Below, piece after piece: positions 16,296 through 24,708 of a stretch of DNA of 64,000 nt. Each line of letters starts with the position of its first letter. Position 1 is the first letter of the stretch. This DNA is from an uncultured Pelagibacteraceae bacterium (GTDB taxonomy: Bacteria; Pseudomonadota; Alphaproteobacteria; Pelagibacterales; Pelagibacteraceae): NCBI GenBank assembly GCA_902550805.1, contig CACDAL010000004.1:27177-91176 (forward strand), given 5' to 3'. A program made the translations under genes and the position numbers. Under the pieces are notes generated by a model that saw only the letters and a program-made list of their open reading frames with translations, did not search any database and had not been told where the DNA came from.

Positions 16296-16324
16296 TATAT
16301 AAGATTTATGACCCAGCCCGTCAA
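16296..16324 (-). promoter_or_regulatory. Candidate sigma-70 promoter for rpmB, nearly leaderless
   Basis: Minus strand: TTGACG (16324-16319), 17-base spacer, TATATA (16301-16296). A second TTGACC lies at 16330-16325. Transcription should begin near 16289, about six bases before the rpmB ATG at 16283, leaving no room for a ribosome-binding site. The -35 box overlaps the last bases before the pyrD stop. Confidence 0.5.
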
Positions 16325-16326
16325 GG

Positions 16327-17367
16327 TCAATTTTTTGCACCTATTGTTTCAGAAATATTTTTTATTCCTTGATTTTTTAAAATATCATTTAATTCATTGC
16401 TAATTTTTAAAGCAATATTTGGTCCTTTATAAACCATTCCTGTATATAACTGAACTAAACTAGCTCCATTTAATAATTTTTCAAAAGCACTTCTTCCTGA
16501 ATCGACACCCCCAACTCCGATTATTTTAATATTTTTTCCAAATATTTTATAAAAATTTCTAATTAGTTCATTTGATCTTGTTTCAATTGGTTTTCCTGAC
16601 AGCCCTCCTTTTTCTAATTTATTAATATTTTTTAAACTATTTCTATTTCTGTCGGTTGTGTTTGAAATGATTGCAATATCTACGGAATATTTTATTAAAA
16701 TACTAGCTAGAGTTTCAACTTTATTATTTTCTATATCTGGAGAAATTTTTAATGCTATTGGGATATTAGATTTCAATTTTTTTTTTTCTTTTTGAATTGC
16801 ATCTAATAATTCTTCTAATTCATTTTTATTGTGAAAATCTCTTAAGCTTTCAGTATTTGGGGATGAAATATTTATTGTTATATAATCACCAAGATCATAA
16901 AATTTTCTAAAACATTTTAAATAATCTTCAATTCTATTTTCTGTATCTTTATTTGGGCCAATATTTATTCCTAAAAAACCATTAGGTAAAATTTTTTTTA
17001 TTCTTAAACTAATTTCATCTGAACCAGAATTATTAAAACCTAATCTATTAATTAAAGCCTTATCTTCTTCTAGCCTAAAAACTCTGGGCTTTGGATTGCC
17101 GTATTGTGCTTTTGGAGTAACTGTTCCAACTTCAACAAAACCAAATCCTAAATTAAATAAAGAATTATAGACTTCTGCATTTTTATCAAATCCAGCAGCT
17201 ACACCTATTGGAGTTATAATATTTTTACCAAATAATTTAGTGCCTAATAAAGATGTTTCTTTAATTCTATTTGATGGAAATAAATTTAATTTTAATGTTT
17301 TGATCGCTATTGAATGAGCTACTTCTGGACTAAATTTAAATATTAAAGGTCTTAATTTTTTAAACAT
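16327..17367 (-). CDS. pyrD: Dihydroorotate dehydrogenase (quinone), class 2
   Basis: Membrane-associated FMN enzyme that oxidises dihydroorotate to orotate in pyrimidine synthesis, passing electrons to quinone. It has 346 residues, with the class 2 N-terminal helix region ([18 protein letters not shown]), [24 protein letters not shown], the INISSPNT loop holding the catalytic Ser, and the C-terminal FMN site [17 protein letters not shown] and [13 protein letters not shown]. It overlaps the end of the lysyl-tRNA synthetase gene by eight bases, so the two are co-transcribed. Confidence 0.95.
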   Translation of the reverse strand: MFKKLRPLIFKFSPEVAHSIAIKTLKLNLFPSNRIKETSLLGTKLFGKNIITPIGVAAGFDKNAEVYNSLFNLGFGFVEVGTVTPKAQYGNPKPRVFRLEEDKALINRLGFNNSGSDEISLRIKKILPNGFLGINIGPNKDTENRIEDYLKCFRKFYDLGDYITINISSPNTESLRDFHNKNELEELLDAIQKEKKKLKSNIPIALKISPDIENNKVETLASILIKYSVDIAIISNTTDRNRNSLKNINKLEKGGLSGKPIETRSNELIRNFYKIFGKNIKIIGVGGVDSGRSAFEKLLNGASLVQLYTGMVYKGPNIALKISNELNDILKNQGIKNISETIGAKN

Positions 17368-18928
17368 TGTTTAATTTATCTTTTATAAGTTTTTTTGTTT
17401 CATTAACTCCAAAAAAGCTTATAAAAAAACCCATTCTTGGGCCATTTTCATCTCCAAATACAACTTCATAGATTAATTTAAACCAATCTCTTAAGTTTTC
17501 TTTATACCCGTTTTCTTTTCCAACACTGTAAATATTTGTTTGAATATCCTCTGGCTGCATACCATCATCACAATTATCTAGAGCTTTAATTAATGCCTCT
17601 AAAGCATTTTTTTCAACTTTATTTGGTTTCTTATATATTTTTTTAGATTTTATTACGTCATTAAAATATTTAATTGCATAATTAATTAACTTATCAAATA
17701 TAGGATAATCTTTTTCTGAAATATCTTTTTTATATTTTTTTACAAATTTCCATAACAGTTCCTTGGATTCAGCATTACTTGCTTCAACAAGATTCAAAAG
17801 CATAGAAAAAGGCATAACTGAATTTTCAGTTGGCATTTTTCCATTATGAACGTGCCAGACAGGATTTAATAGCAATTGTAATTCATTTTGGCTTTTTCCT
17901 TTTTCAATAAAATCAAGATATTCATCAACGGCCTTTGGAACTATTTCTTTATAAAGTTTTTTTGCACGTTTTGGATTTTGATACATAAAAAGCGACAAAC
18001 TTTCAGGTGAAGCATATTCTAACCATTCGTCAATTGTTATTCCATTTCCTTTTGACTTAGATATTTTTTCACCTTTTTCGTCTAAAAAGAGTTCGTAAGC
18101 AAAACCTGAAGGATTTGATTTTCCTAATAATTTTATTATCTTGGTTGATAAGATTGCACTTTCAATTAAATCTTTGCCATACATTTCAAAATCAACATCA
18201 AGCGCATACCACCTCATAGCCCAATCAACCTTCCATTGTAATTTACAATTTCCGTCTAGTATACTTTTCTCTAATTTGTTCCCTTTATTATCAAAAATAA
18301 TTTTAGAATTTTTTTCATCTATATCCAAAATAGGTATTTCTAAAACAGTTCCTGTATCTGGACAAATTGGAAGGAAAGGAGAATATGTTTTTTGCCTTTC
18401 TTTTCCAAGTGTTGGCATAATTATATCCATTATTCCTTGATAATTTTTTAATATAAGTTTTAAAGTAGAATTAAAATGTCCAGATCGATAGAGCTCAGTT
18501 GAACTTTTAAATGTATATTTAAAGTTAAATTTATTTAAAAAATTTTTTAACATTTCATTATTATGTTCGCCAAAACTTTTATATTTTTCAAATGGATCTG
18601 GAATTTGAGTTAAAGGCTTGTGTAAATTATTTTGTAGTTTTTCTTGATTTGGAATATTTCCAGGAACTTTTCTTAATCCATCCATATCATCAGAAAATGT
18701 TATAATTTCTTTCGGTAGATCGGTGAGTTGATTAAGAGCATTTACAATCATAGATGTTCTGGCAACTTCACCAAATGTTCCTATATGAGGTAAACCGCTA
18801 GGGCCATATCCTGTTTGAAGAATTATTTTTCCCTTAGCGTCAATATTTTCTTTTCTCTCTCTGAGAACTTTTTGAGCCTCTACAAATGGCCAAGCATTTG
18901 TTTTTTCTATGTTAGCTTTATCTATCAC
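17360..18928 (-). CDS. lysS: Lysyl-tRNA synthetase, class I (LysK type)
   Basis: A 522-residue class I enzyme, the archaeal-type LysRS that replaces the class II enzyme in many alphaproteobacteria. The Rossmann HIGH-like motif is GYGPSGLPHIGTFGE and the KMSKS-like motif is GEKISKSKGNGI. GSARS-like class II motifs are absent. ADP-like contacts such as FSDDMDGLRKVPGN also match the class I family. It charges tRNA-Lys, whose demand must be heavy given the lysine-rich proteome. It diverges from trkH across 86 bases and is followed by pyrD with an eight-base overlap. Confidence 0.94.
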   Translation of the reverse strand: MIDKANIEKTNAWPFVEAQKVLRERKENIDAKGKIILQTGYGPSGLPHIGTFGEVARTSMIVNALNQLTDLPKEIITFSDDMDGLRKVPGNIPNQEKLQNNLHKPLTQIPDPFEKYKSFGEHNNEMLKNFLNKFNFKYTFKSSTELYRSGHFNSTLKLILKNYQGIMDIIMPTLGKERQKTYSPFLPICPDTGTVLEIPILDIDEKNSKIIFDNKGNKLEKSILDGNCKLQWKVDWAMRWYALDVDFEMYGKDLIESAILSTKIIKLLGKSNPSGFAYELFLDEKGEKISKSKGNGITIDEWLEYASPESLSLFMYQNPKRAKKLYKEIVPKAVDEYLDFIEKGKSQNELQLLLNPVWHVHNGKMPTENSVMPFSMLLNLVEASNAESKELLWKFVKKYKKDISEKDYPIFDKLINYAIKYFNDVIKSKKIYKKPNKVEKNALEALIKALDNCDDGMQPEDIQTNIYSVGKENGYKENLRDWFKLIYEVVFGDENGPRMGFFISFFGVNETKKLIKDKLNNV

Positions 18929-18977
18929 GACAATGTAAATAACTTATAAAATAACGTTTTTAATAATTCTTATAGAG

Positions 18978-19005
18978 TTGAAATTTATTTACCATAAAAT
19001 AATAT
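18978..19005 (+). promoter_or_regulatory. Candidate promoter for trkH, apparently leaderless
   Basis: TTGAAA (18978-18983) and TAATAT (19000-19005) are 16 bases apart. The predicted start near 19012 is about three bases before the trkH ATG at 19015, and there is no Shine-Dalgarno sequence. The -35 matches consensus at five of six positions, the -10 at four. The rest of the 18929-19014 gap shows no structure I can name. Confidence 0.35.
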
Positions 19006-19014
19006 TTAATCAAA

Positions 19015-20463
19015 ATGTCCAATTATAAAACTGTTTTTTTTACATTAGGAGTTCTTCAAATTATTTTGGGGATATCTATGATATTCCCCATTTTAGCACA
19101 ATATTTTTATAATAGAATAGATTCGGCTTTTATAAGTTCTAGTTTGGTAACAATTATATTTGGAATATTGTTTTTTTTATTAAATCTTGATCATGATAAA
19201 AAATTAAATTTGCCTCAAGCATTTCTTTTAACTGCTTTATCATGGTTAAGCATAGCAGTATTTGGTTCACTTCCTTTTGTATTTTCTGAATTAAATTTAA
19301 GTTTTACTGATGCTTTTTTTGAAAGTATGTCAGGAATAACTACAACTGGATCTACTGTAATAACTAATTTGAATGAGGCTCCTAAAGGAATTTTGCTTTG
19401 GAGGGCAATGCTTCAATGGTTAGGTGGAATAGGAATAATTGTAATGGCTATTACGTTGATGCCAATTATGAATATTGGAGGAATGCAATTATTTGTAATA
19501 TCAACAAGCAATACTCCTGAAAAAATATTACCAAAATCAAAAGAAATTTCTATTAGGCTAATTTTAATCTACACATTTTTAACAATTGTTTGTGCTTTAT
19601 TTTATAAAATATTTGGAATGGGTTTTTTTGATAGCGCTGTTCACTCTATGACAACTATAGCAACTGGAGGTTTTTCAAATTATAATGAGTCAATCGGCTA
19701 TTTCAATAGTTCATTGATCGAACTTACTTCAATCATATTTATTATATTAGGAAGTATTCCTTTCATTGCTTATATAAAATATCTTAATGGTGATAAAAAA
19801 ATATTCTTAAAAGACTCACAAATAAAAGCATTTTTTAAAATTATTATTTTTTCAATTTTATTAATATATTTTTATTTATCTATAAAAAATCATAGCTTAT
19901 TTGATGTAAATTTAAGAGCAGTTTCATTTAATGTTATTTCTATTTTAACTGGAACTGGTTATGTGACTCAAAATTTTAGTGAATGGGGTCAATTTCCATT
20001 AATATATTTTCTTATTTTAATGTTTATAGGAGGTTGTGCCGGATCAACAGCCTGTGGAATAAAAATATTTAGAGTTCAAATTTTATATCAATTTATATCA
20101 AATCAATTAAAAAAAATAATTTATCCAAGAGGAATATTTAATATTAAATATGAAAAAAATAATGTTGATGAAAAATTTATGGCTTCAATTATATCATTTA
20201 TTTTTTTGTATATTTTAATTTTTTTTATTATTACAGCATTGTTATCTATTAATGGGTTAAATTTTGTAACCGCTATATCTGCGGCAGCAACTTCTATCTC
20301 AAATGTTGGCCCAGGTTTAGGTGAAATAGTAGGTCCAAATGGAAATTTTTCCCAATTAAACAACGTTTCTAAGTGGATTTTAAGTTTGGCGATGATTTTA
20401 GGTAGATTAGAGTTGTTTGCTGTATTAGTATTATTTATTCCATCATTTTGGAGAAAATATTAA
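19015..20463 (+). CDS. trkH: Trk-type potassium uptake membrane protein
   Basis: A 482-residue transporter with the four selectivity-filter repeats of the Trk/Ktr family: SGITTTGSTVI, TTIATGGFSNY, LTGTGYVT and ATSISNVGPGL. The GCAGSTACGIKIFR motif of TrkH precedes the last repeat. It moves potassium (with Na+ or H+) across the inner membrane and normally needs the NAD-binding regulator TrkA, which is not in this window. The stop codon overlaps the start of the AmpG-like gene (TAATG), so the two are translated together even though their functions differ. Confidence 0.93.
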   Translation: MSNYKTVFFTLGVLQIILGISMIFPILAQYFYNRIDSAFISSSLVTIIFGILFFLLNLDHDKKLNLPQAFLLTALSWLSIAVFGSLPFVFSELNLSFTDAFFESMSGITTTGSTVITNLNEAPKGILLWRAMLQWLGGIGIIVMAITLMPIMNIGGMQLFVISTSNTPEKILPKSKEISIRLILIYTFLTIVCALFYKIFGMGFFDSAVHSMTTIATGGFSNYNESIGYFNSSLIELTSIIFIILGSIPFIAYIKYLNGDKKIFLKDSQIKAFFKIIIFSILLIYFYLSIKNHSLFDVNLRAVSFNVISILTGTGYVTQNFSEWGQFPLIYFLILMFIGGCAGSTACGIKIFRVQILYQFISNQLKKIIYPRGIFNIKYEKNNVDEKFMASIISFIFLYILIFFIITALLSINGLNFVTAISAAATSISNVGPGLGEIVGPNGNFSQLNNVSKWILSLAMILGRLELFAVLVLFIPSFWRKY

Positions 20464-21836
20464 TGATTAAAAAAAAACAAAGCTGGATAGAATCTTTATT
20501 AGTTTACAAAGATATAAGAATGCTAAGAATTTTACTTCTTGGGGCTATAAGTGGTTTTCCTTGGGTATTAATTGCAAGTAGTTTAAGCCTTTGGTTAAAA
20601 GAAGAAGGACTTAGTAGATCAACAATAGGATGGGCTGGATTAATTTTTGGTGTTTATGCTTTTAATTATTTGTGGGCACCAATAATAGATAGAATTCAAA
20701 TACCAATTTTAACAAAAAAACTTGGCCATAGAAGAGGATGGATAGTTTTAATGCAAATTGCAATTTTGCTAAGCTTAATAGTTTGGAGTTTTATAAATCC
20801 AACACAAAACTTAGCACTATTAATTACTGTTGGGCTAATTATTGCAATTGCTTCGGCTACACAAGACATAACAGTTGATGCGTTAAGAATTGAGCAAATT
20901 AATGCTAATGAGGGAAAGTCTATGGCAGCTGGTGCTGCAATGGCAGTAGTTGGATGGTGGACAGGTTACAAGCTAGGCGGCGTAATAGCCTTATTCAGTG
21001 CAGAATATTTTGAAAAAATAGGTATAGCTGATTATTGGCAAGCTACATTTTTAGTTTTAGGAATTGTAATAATTTTAATGAATATAGGTTTAATGTTTGT
21101 ACATGAACCAATTGAAACTGATAGACAAGCAAAACAAAAAGAGACTGATAAACTGATAGAAGAAAAACTTGGATCAAGTAATATTATAACAAATTTTATT
21201 GCTTACATTACAGGAACTATTGGTGGACCTATAATTAGTTTTTTTAGAAAAAATGGATTTGCTATTGCTGTAGGAATTTTAGGATTTGTTTTCTTGTTTA
21301 AAATTGGTGAGGCGTTTCTTGGACGTATGTCTATTGTTTTTTATAAAGAAATTGGATTCTCCAAAGGACAAATTGCTATTTACTCAAAAGGACTTGGGTG
21401 GATTACAACCGTTGTTTTCACATTGTTAGGTGGAATAATGGCAATGAGAGCAGGAACTATCAAAACAATGTTCTTTGCGGGAGGATTAATGGCTCTAACA
21501 AATTTACTATTTGCTATTTTGGCTTGGACAGGTAAATCTGAATTATTATTTGCAATTGCTGTAGTAGCTGATGATATTACGGCTGCTTTTGCAACAGTTG
21601 CATTTGTTGCCTTCATATCATTGTTGGTTGATAGAACCTATACCGCAACTCAATATGCGTTGCTTGCTTCAATTGGAACTGCCGGAAGAACAACTCTTGC
21701 CTCGTCTTCTGGTGCATTAGTTGATTGGTTAAATGGAGACTGGGGAACATTTTTTGTATTAACAACAATAATGGTTATACCATCTCTAATTTGCTTATGG
21801 TTTATAAGGCATAAAGTAAAAATTGGTGAAAAATAA
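20463..21836 (+). CDS. AmpG-like MFS transporter (muropeptide permease family)
   Basis: About 457 residues and some twelve hydrophobic helices. The N-terminal LLLGAISGFPWVLIASSLSL, the GLIFGVYAFNYLWAPIIDR loop and ASATQDITVDALRIE resemble AmpG proteins, which import GlcNAc-anhydroMurNAc peptides for cell-wall recycling. The frame is open 5 codons further upstream; ATG 20463, overlapping the trkH stop, is the natural start. The pairing with an NlpC/P60 hydrolase just downstream, and MurU/AmgK elsewhere in the window, supports a recycling role. MFS members change substrate easily, so this stays an inference. Confidence 0.75.
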   Translation: MIKKKQSWIESLLVYKDIRMLRILLLGAISGFPWVLIASSLSLWLKEEGLSRSTIGWAGLIFGVYAFNYLWAPIIDRIQIPILTKKLGHRRGWIVLMQIAILLSLIVWSFINPTQNLALLITVGLIIAIASATQDITVDALRIEQINANEGKSMAAGAAMAVVGWWTGYKLGGVIALFSAEYFEKIGIADYWQATFLVLGIVIILMNIGLMFVHEPIETDRQAKQKETDKLIEEKLGSSNIITNFIAYITGTIGGPIISFFRKNGFAIAVGILGFVFLFKIGEAFLGRMSIVFYKEIGFSKGQIAIYSKGLGWITTVVFTLLGGIMAMRAGTIKTMFFAGGLMALTNLLFAILAWTGKSELLFAIAVVADDITAAFATVAFVAFISLLVDRTYTATQYALLASIGTAGRTTLASSSGALVDWLNGDWGTFFVLTTIMVIPSLICLWFIRHKVKIGEK

Positions 21837-22551
21837 TTTTTTTTGTAATTATCCTTATATTAATATCTACGAAAAGCCTTTTAAAAATTCAAAAATAAGT
21901 TCTCAGATTTTATATGGAGAAAAATTTAATGTTTTAAAAAAAATAAACAAATTTTTAAAAATACAAACTTCTTACGATAAATATTTTGGATATATCAAAT
22001 ATAGAAAATACAAAAAAAAACTAAATCCTACACATAAAATAAATGTTTTAAAAACTAAAATATACAAATCAAATAAATTTTTGCCCTTTTCAAGCAAAAT
22101 TGAAATTTTAAAAAAGAAAAAAAATTATGCAATGTATGAAAATAATAAATGGATAAATTCTAAAAGTATAACTCCTATAAATAAGAAAGAAAAAAATTTC
22201 TTAAAAATTTTAAAATTGTACTTAAATTGTAGATATAAATGGGGAGGCAAAACATATAATGGCATTGATTGCTCTGCTTTAATACAATTGATTTATAAAT
22301 TTAATAACAAATTTTTTCCAAGAGATACAATTGATCAAATAAAATTTAAAAAAGGTTTTGCTACAAAAAAAAAATTTAAAATTGGAGACATTATTTATTG
22401 GAAAGGACACGTTGCAATTTGTATTAATTCAAAAGAATTAATTCACGCATACGGGCCTAGAAAAAAAGTTTTAATCATGCCAATAAAAAAAACGATAAAA
22501 CTGATAAAAGATACAGCAAATCTTGAAGTAAAAAAAATTTTTTCTATTTAA
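21826..22551 (+). CDS. NlpC/P60 family peptidase with N-terminal SH3-like repeats
   Basis: A 242-residue cysteine peptidase. The catalytic triad is visible: Cys149 in NGIDCSALIQ, His195 in WKGHVAICI and His207 in IHAYGPR, arranged as in dipeptidyl-peptidase VI (YkfC-type) enzymes that cut gamma-D-Glu-diaminopimelate bonds. The first 110 residues look like two SH3-like domains (YEKPFKNSKISSQILYGEKF and a second lysine-rich copy). There is no signal peptide, so it probably acts on imported muropeptides in the cytoplasm, in line with the AmpG-like gene it overlaps. I prefer the GTG at 21826; a TTG one codon earlier is also possible. Confidence 0.82.
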   Translation: MKNNFFCNYPYINIYEKPFKNSKISSQILYGEKFNVLKKINKFLKIQTSYDKYFGYIKYRKYKKKLNPTHKINVLKTKIYKSNKFLPFSSKIEILKKKKNYAMYENNKWINSKSITPINKKEKNFLKILKLYLNCRYKWGGKTYNGIDCSALIQLIYKFNNKFFPRDTIDQIKFKKGFATKKKFKIGDIIYWKGHVAICINSKELIHAYGPRKKVLIMPIKKTIKLIKDTANLEVKKIFSI

Positions 22552-23447
22552 ACTTCTTTTCTACCAAAGTCTGGTTTTGAAATGTCTTGTTTTAAATGGA
22601 TTATCTGTTTTCTTACCTTTTTTGAATTAACTAATATTCTTCTTAAATCTCTATCATTTAGATTATTTATATTTTTTTTAAATACTTTTAAGTTTTTTAT
22701 AAACATATCAATTGTACTAATCATATTTTTTTTATTATTAAAAAATATATCTCTCCACATAATTTCATTAGAAGCTGCGGTTCTAGAAAAATCTCTAAGA
22801 CCTCCGGCACTAAATTGAATAATATTTTTTCTATTTTTTTTTTGAAAATCTTGAGCAGTTTTAATAAGATTATACGCGATTAAATGTGGTAAATGACTTG
22901 TTATTGAAAATATTTTATCATGCTCAATTGGATCCATGAAAATAACTTTTGATCCAAGTTTATTCCAGAATCTAACTACTTTTTTCATCTTATTTTTATT
23001 TTTATCACTAATAATAATGCACCATTTATTTAAAAATAAATTTTTACTACCGTTTTCTGGGCCACTAACTTCAGAGCCTGAAATTGGATGGCTCAAAATC
23101 CAGTCTAAAGATTTATTTAATTTCTTATTTTTTAATTTTAAAACATTTTGTTTTGTTGACCCAACATCGGTGATTATGCTTTTTTTACTTAAAAATTTAT
23201 TGAAATAAGGAATAATTTTTTCATACTCACTCATAGGCGTAGATAATATAACAAAATCAATATCGGACATTCTTTGATCTAATCTATTTAAAATAATTAT
23301 TTTTGAATTAATTTTTTTTATTTTTGATATATGTTTTTTTGATTTTTCATAAACAAATATTTTTTTAGATATTTTTTTATTAAAAGAGTCTCTTAATATT
23401 GAAGATCCAATCAATCCACATCCAATAATTAATATTTTTTTAAACAT
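22548..23447 (-). CDS. tyrA: Prephenate/arogenate dehydrogenase
   Basis: A 299-residue NAD(P)-dependent dehydrogenase for tyrosine synthesis. The Rossmann start is LIIGCGLIGSSILRD; STPMSEYEKIIP and LSHPISGSEVSGPENG match the TyrA substrate pocket, and the catalytic His lies in ITSHLPHLIAYNLI. No ACT or chorismate mutase domain is fused, so it is the stand-alone cyclohexadienyl type. It overlaps hisC by eight bases, a pairing common in alphaproteobacteria where the aminotransferase serves aromatic amino acids. It shares a TTAA stop overlap with the convergent NlpC/P60 gene. Confidence 0.9.
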   Translation of the reverse strand: MFKKILIIGCGLIGSSILRDSFNKKISKKIFVYEKSKKHISKIKKINSKIIILNRLDQRMSDIDFVILSTPMSEYEKIIPYFNKFLSKKSIITDVGSTKQNVLKLKNKKLNKSLDWILSHPISGSEVSGPENGSKNLFLNKWCIIISDKNKNKMKKVVRFWNKLGSKVIFMDPIEHDKIFSITSHLPHLIAYNLIKTAQDFQKKNRKNIIQFSAGGLRDFSRTAASNEIMWRDIFFNNKKNMISTIDMFIKNLKVFKKNINNLNDRDLRRILVNSKKVRKQIIHLKQDISKPDFGRKEV

Positions 23448-24525
23448 TTTTAAAAATAGATTTCATCTTATTTAAGAAAAATATATTTTCTTTTTTATTT
23501 CCTATTGTAAACCTTAAACAATTTTTAATTCCATAAGATTTCATCTCTCTTAAAATTATTCCAAAATCTTCAAGTTTTTTTCCAACTTTGTCGGCTGAAA
23601 CCTTGCATTCATTAAAATTTAGCAAGAAAAAATTTGGACCAATTTTATTTGATTTTATTTTATATTTTTCCAATTCCTTTTTTATTTTTTTGCACCATAA
23701 AGTATTATGCTTAACAGATTTTTTTATAAATTCTTTATCTTTTAAAGCTTCTATCGCACATAATTGAGCAATTTTATTTACATTAAAGGGCGGTTTTATT
23801 TTATATAATTCATCTATTATTTTCTTATATCCATATCCCCAACCTACTCTTAAAGAGGCAAGTCCATGAATTTTTGAAAACGTTCTTAGAATAAATACAT
23901 TTTTTTTATTTTTAAAAATTTCTAATCCAGATTTATAATCTTTATTAATCATATATTCAAAATAAGCATCATCAACGACTAGTAATATACTGCTTCTAAG
24001 ACTTTTTCTTAACTCTATTAACTCTTTATGAGCTAAATAAGTTCCTGTTGGATTATTTGGGTTTGCCAAAAATACTATTTTAGTTTTTTTTGTTACTTTT
24101 TTTAATAATTCTTTGATCGAAATTTTAAAATTAATCTCTTTTGAATATATTACTTTAGCATCTACAATTTTTGCATAAATTCTATACATTAAAAAACTAT
24201 ACTGCGGGACTATTACCTCATCTCCTTTTTTTAAAAAAAGCTGACATAACATTTGAATTATTTCGTCAGAACCAGACCCGCAAATAATTTGATTTTGATT
24301 ACATTTATATTTTTTTGAAATTACTTTTGTTAAACTTTTAAATTTACCGTCTGGGTATTTTGAAATTTTTTTATCAAAAGTTTTCAAAATTTTCTGAACT
24401 TTTTTTCCTATTCCCAAAGCAGACTCGTTAGCGGAAAGTTTTATAACTTTTTTACTATTTTTTGAAATAGATCGTCCAGGCTTATAAGCTACTAAATTTA
24501 TTTTTCTAAAATTTGGAATGGTCAT
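23440..24525 (-). CDS. hisC: Histidinol-phosphate / aromatic amino acid aminotransferase
   Basis: A 361-residue PLP aminotransferase of fold type I. KLSANESALGIGKKV opens the domain, GSGSDEIIQMLCQLF binds the cofactor phosphate, FLANPNNPTGTYL and VVDDAYFEYM give the Asn and Asp contacts, and the Schiff-base lysine lies in LRTFSKIHGLASLRVGWG. HisC-family members act on histidinol phosphate and often also on prephenate or phenylpyruvate. Immediate coupling to tyrA suggests the aromatic role is at least shared. It diverges from metX across the 183-base gap that holds the SAM-II riboswitch. Confidence 0.9.
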   Translation of the reverse strand: MTIPNFRKINLVAYKPGRSISKNSKKVIKLSANESALGIGKKVQKILKTFDKKISKYPDGKFKSLTKVISKKYKCNQNQIICGSGSDEIIQMLCQLFLKKGDEVIVPQYSFLMYRIYAKIVDAKVIYSKEINFKISIKELLKKVTKKTKIVFLANPNNPTGTYLAHKELIELRKSLRSSILLVVDDAYFEYMINKDYKSGLEIFKNKKNVFILRTFSKIHGLASLRVGWGYGYKKIIDELYKIKPPFNVNKIAQLCAIEALKDKEFIKKSVKHNTLWCKKIKKELEKYKIKSNKIGPNFFLLNFNECKVSADKVGKKLEDFGIILREMKSYGIKNCLRFTIGNKKENIFFLNKMKSIFKNV

Positions 24526-24589
24526 TTTGCAATTTTACTAATAAATAGTTAATTAATTTAATAATACAATCAATTAATTCTTAAAGAAA

Positions 24590-24595
24590 TTGACA
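24590..24595 (+). promoter_or_regulatory. Consensus -35 box for the metX riboswitch transcript
   Basis: A perfect TTGACA at 24590-24595 lies about 30 bases before the aptamer. The matching -10 is weak (TAAAAG at 24613-24618 with a 17-base spacer). A start near 24620-24625 would put the transcript's first base right at the riboswitch, as expected for SAM-II leaders. The bases 24526-24589 toward hisC are AT-rich with no other feature I can name. Confidence 0.4.
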
Positions 24596-24621
24596 TATAA
24601 ATTTGTATCTAGTAAAAGCTT

Positions 24622-24676
24622 TTTGCGCTGATTTAAACTGAATTGCGGAGCGCTATAAAAAACCTGCTAAACAAGT
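24622..24676 (+). promoter_or_regulatory. SAM-II riboswitch upstream of metX
   Basis: The sequence fits the SAM-II consensus in order. P1 pairs GCGCT (24625-24629) with AGCGC (24649-24653). The loop holds GATTTAAA (24630-24637) and ATTGC (24642-24646); after P1 comes an A-rich linker ATAAAAAA, then the conserved GCTAAA (24666-24671). The CT at 24638-24639 could pair with AG at 24674-24675 where well-known SAM-II RNAs have CC with GG, a compensatory change for the pseudoknot. SAM-II elements control methionine genes in alphaproteobacteria and marine metagenomes, usually turning expression off when SAM is plentiful. A perfect eight-base inverted repeat (24656-24663 with 24675-24682) encloses the 3' half and could be the switching alternative. 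Confidence 0.88.
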
Positions 24677-24708
24677 TTTTTACCCCTCAATTCAACAAAC
24701 GAATTTAT

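Noticed and set aside
16284-16340. Longer L28 start 19 codons upstream
   Set aside because: The family starts at [10 protein letters not shown], and the extra bases contain a well-spaced promoter.
24526-24589. tRNA or small RNA gene in the larger gaps (also 12205-12298 and 18929-18977)
   Set aside because: No cloverleaf, no T-loop-like GTTCRA sequence and no strong helices; the stretches are simply AT-rich.
24643-24708. In-frame extension of metX back to a TTG at 24643
   Set aside because: These 22 codons lie within the conserved SAM-II aptamer (ATTGC, P1 3' strand, GCTAAA), and MetX proteins do not have this segment.
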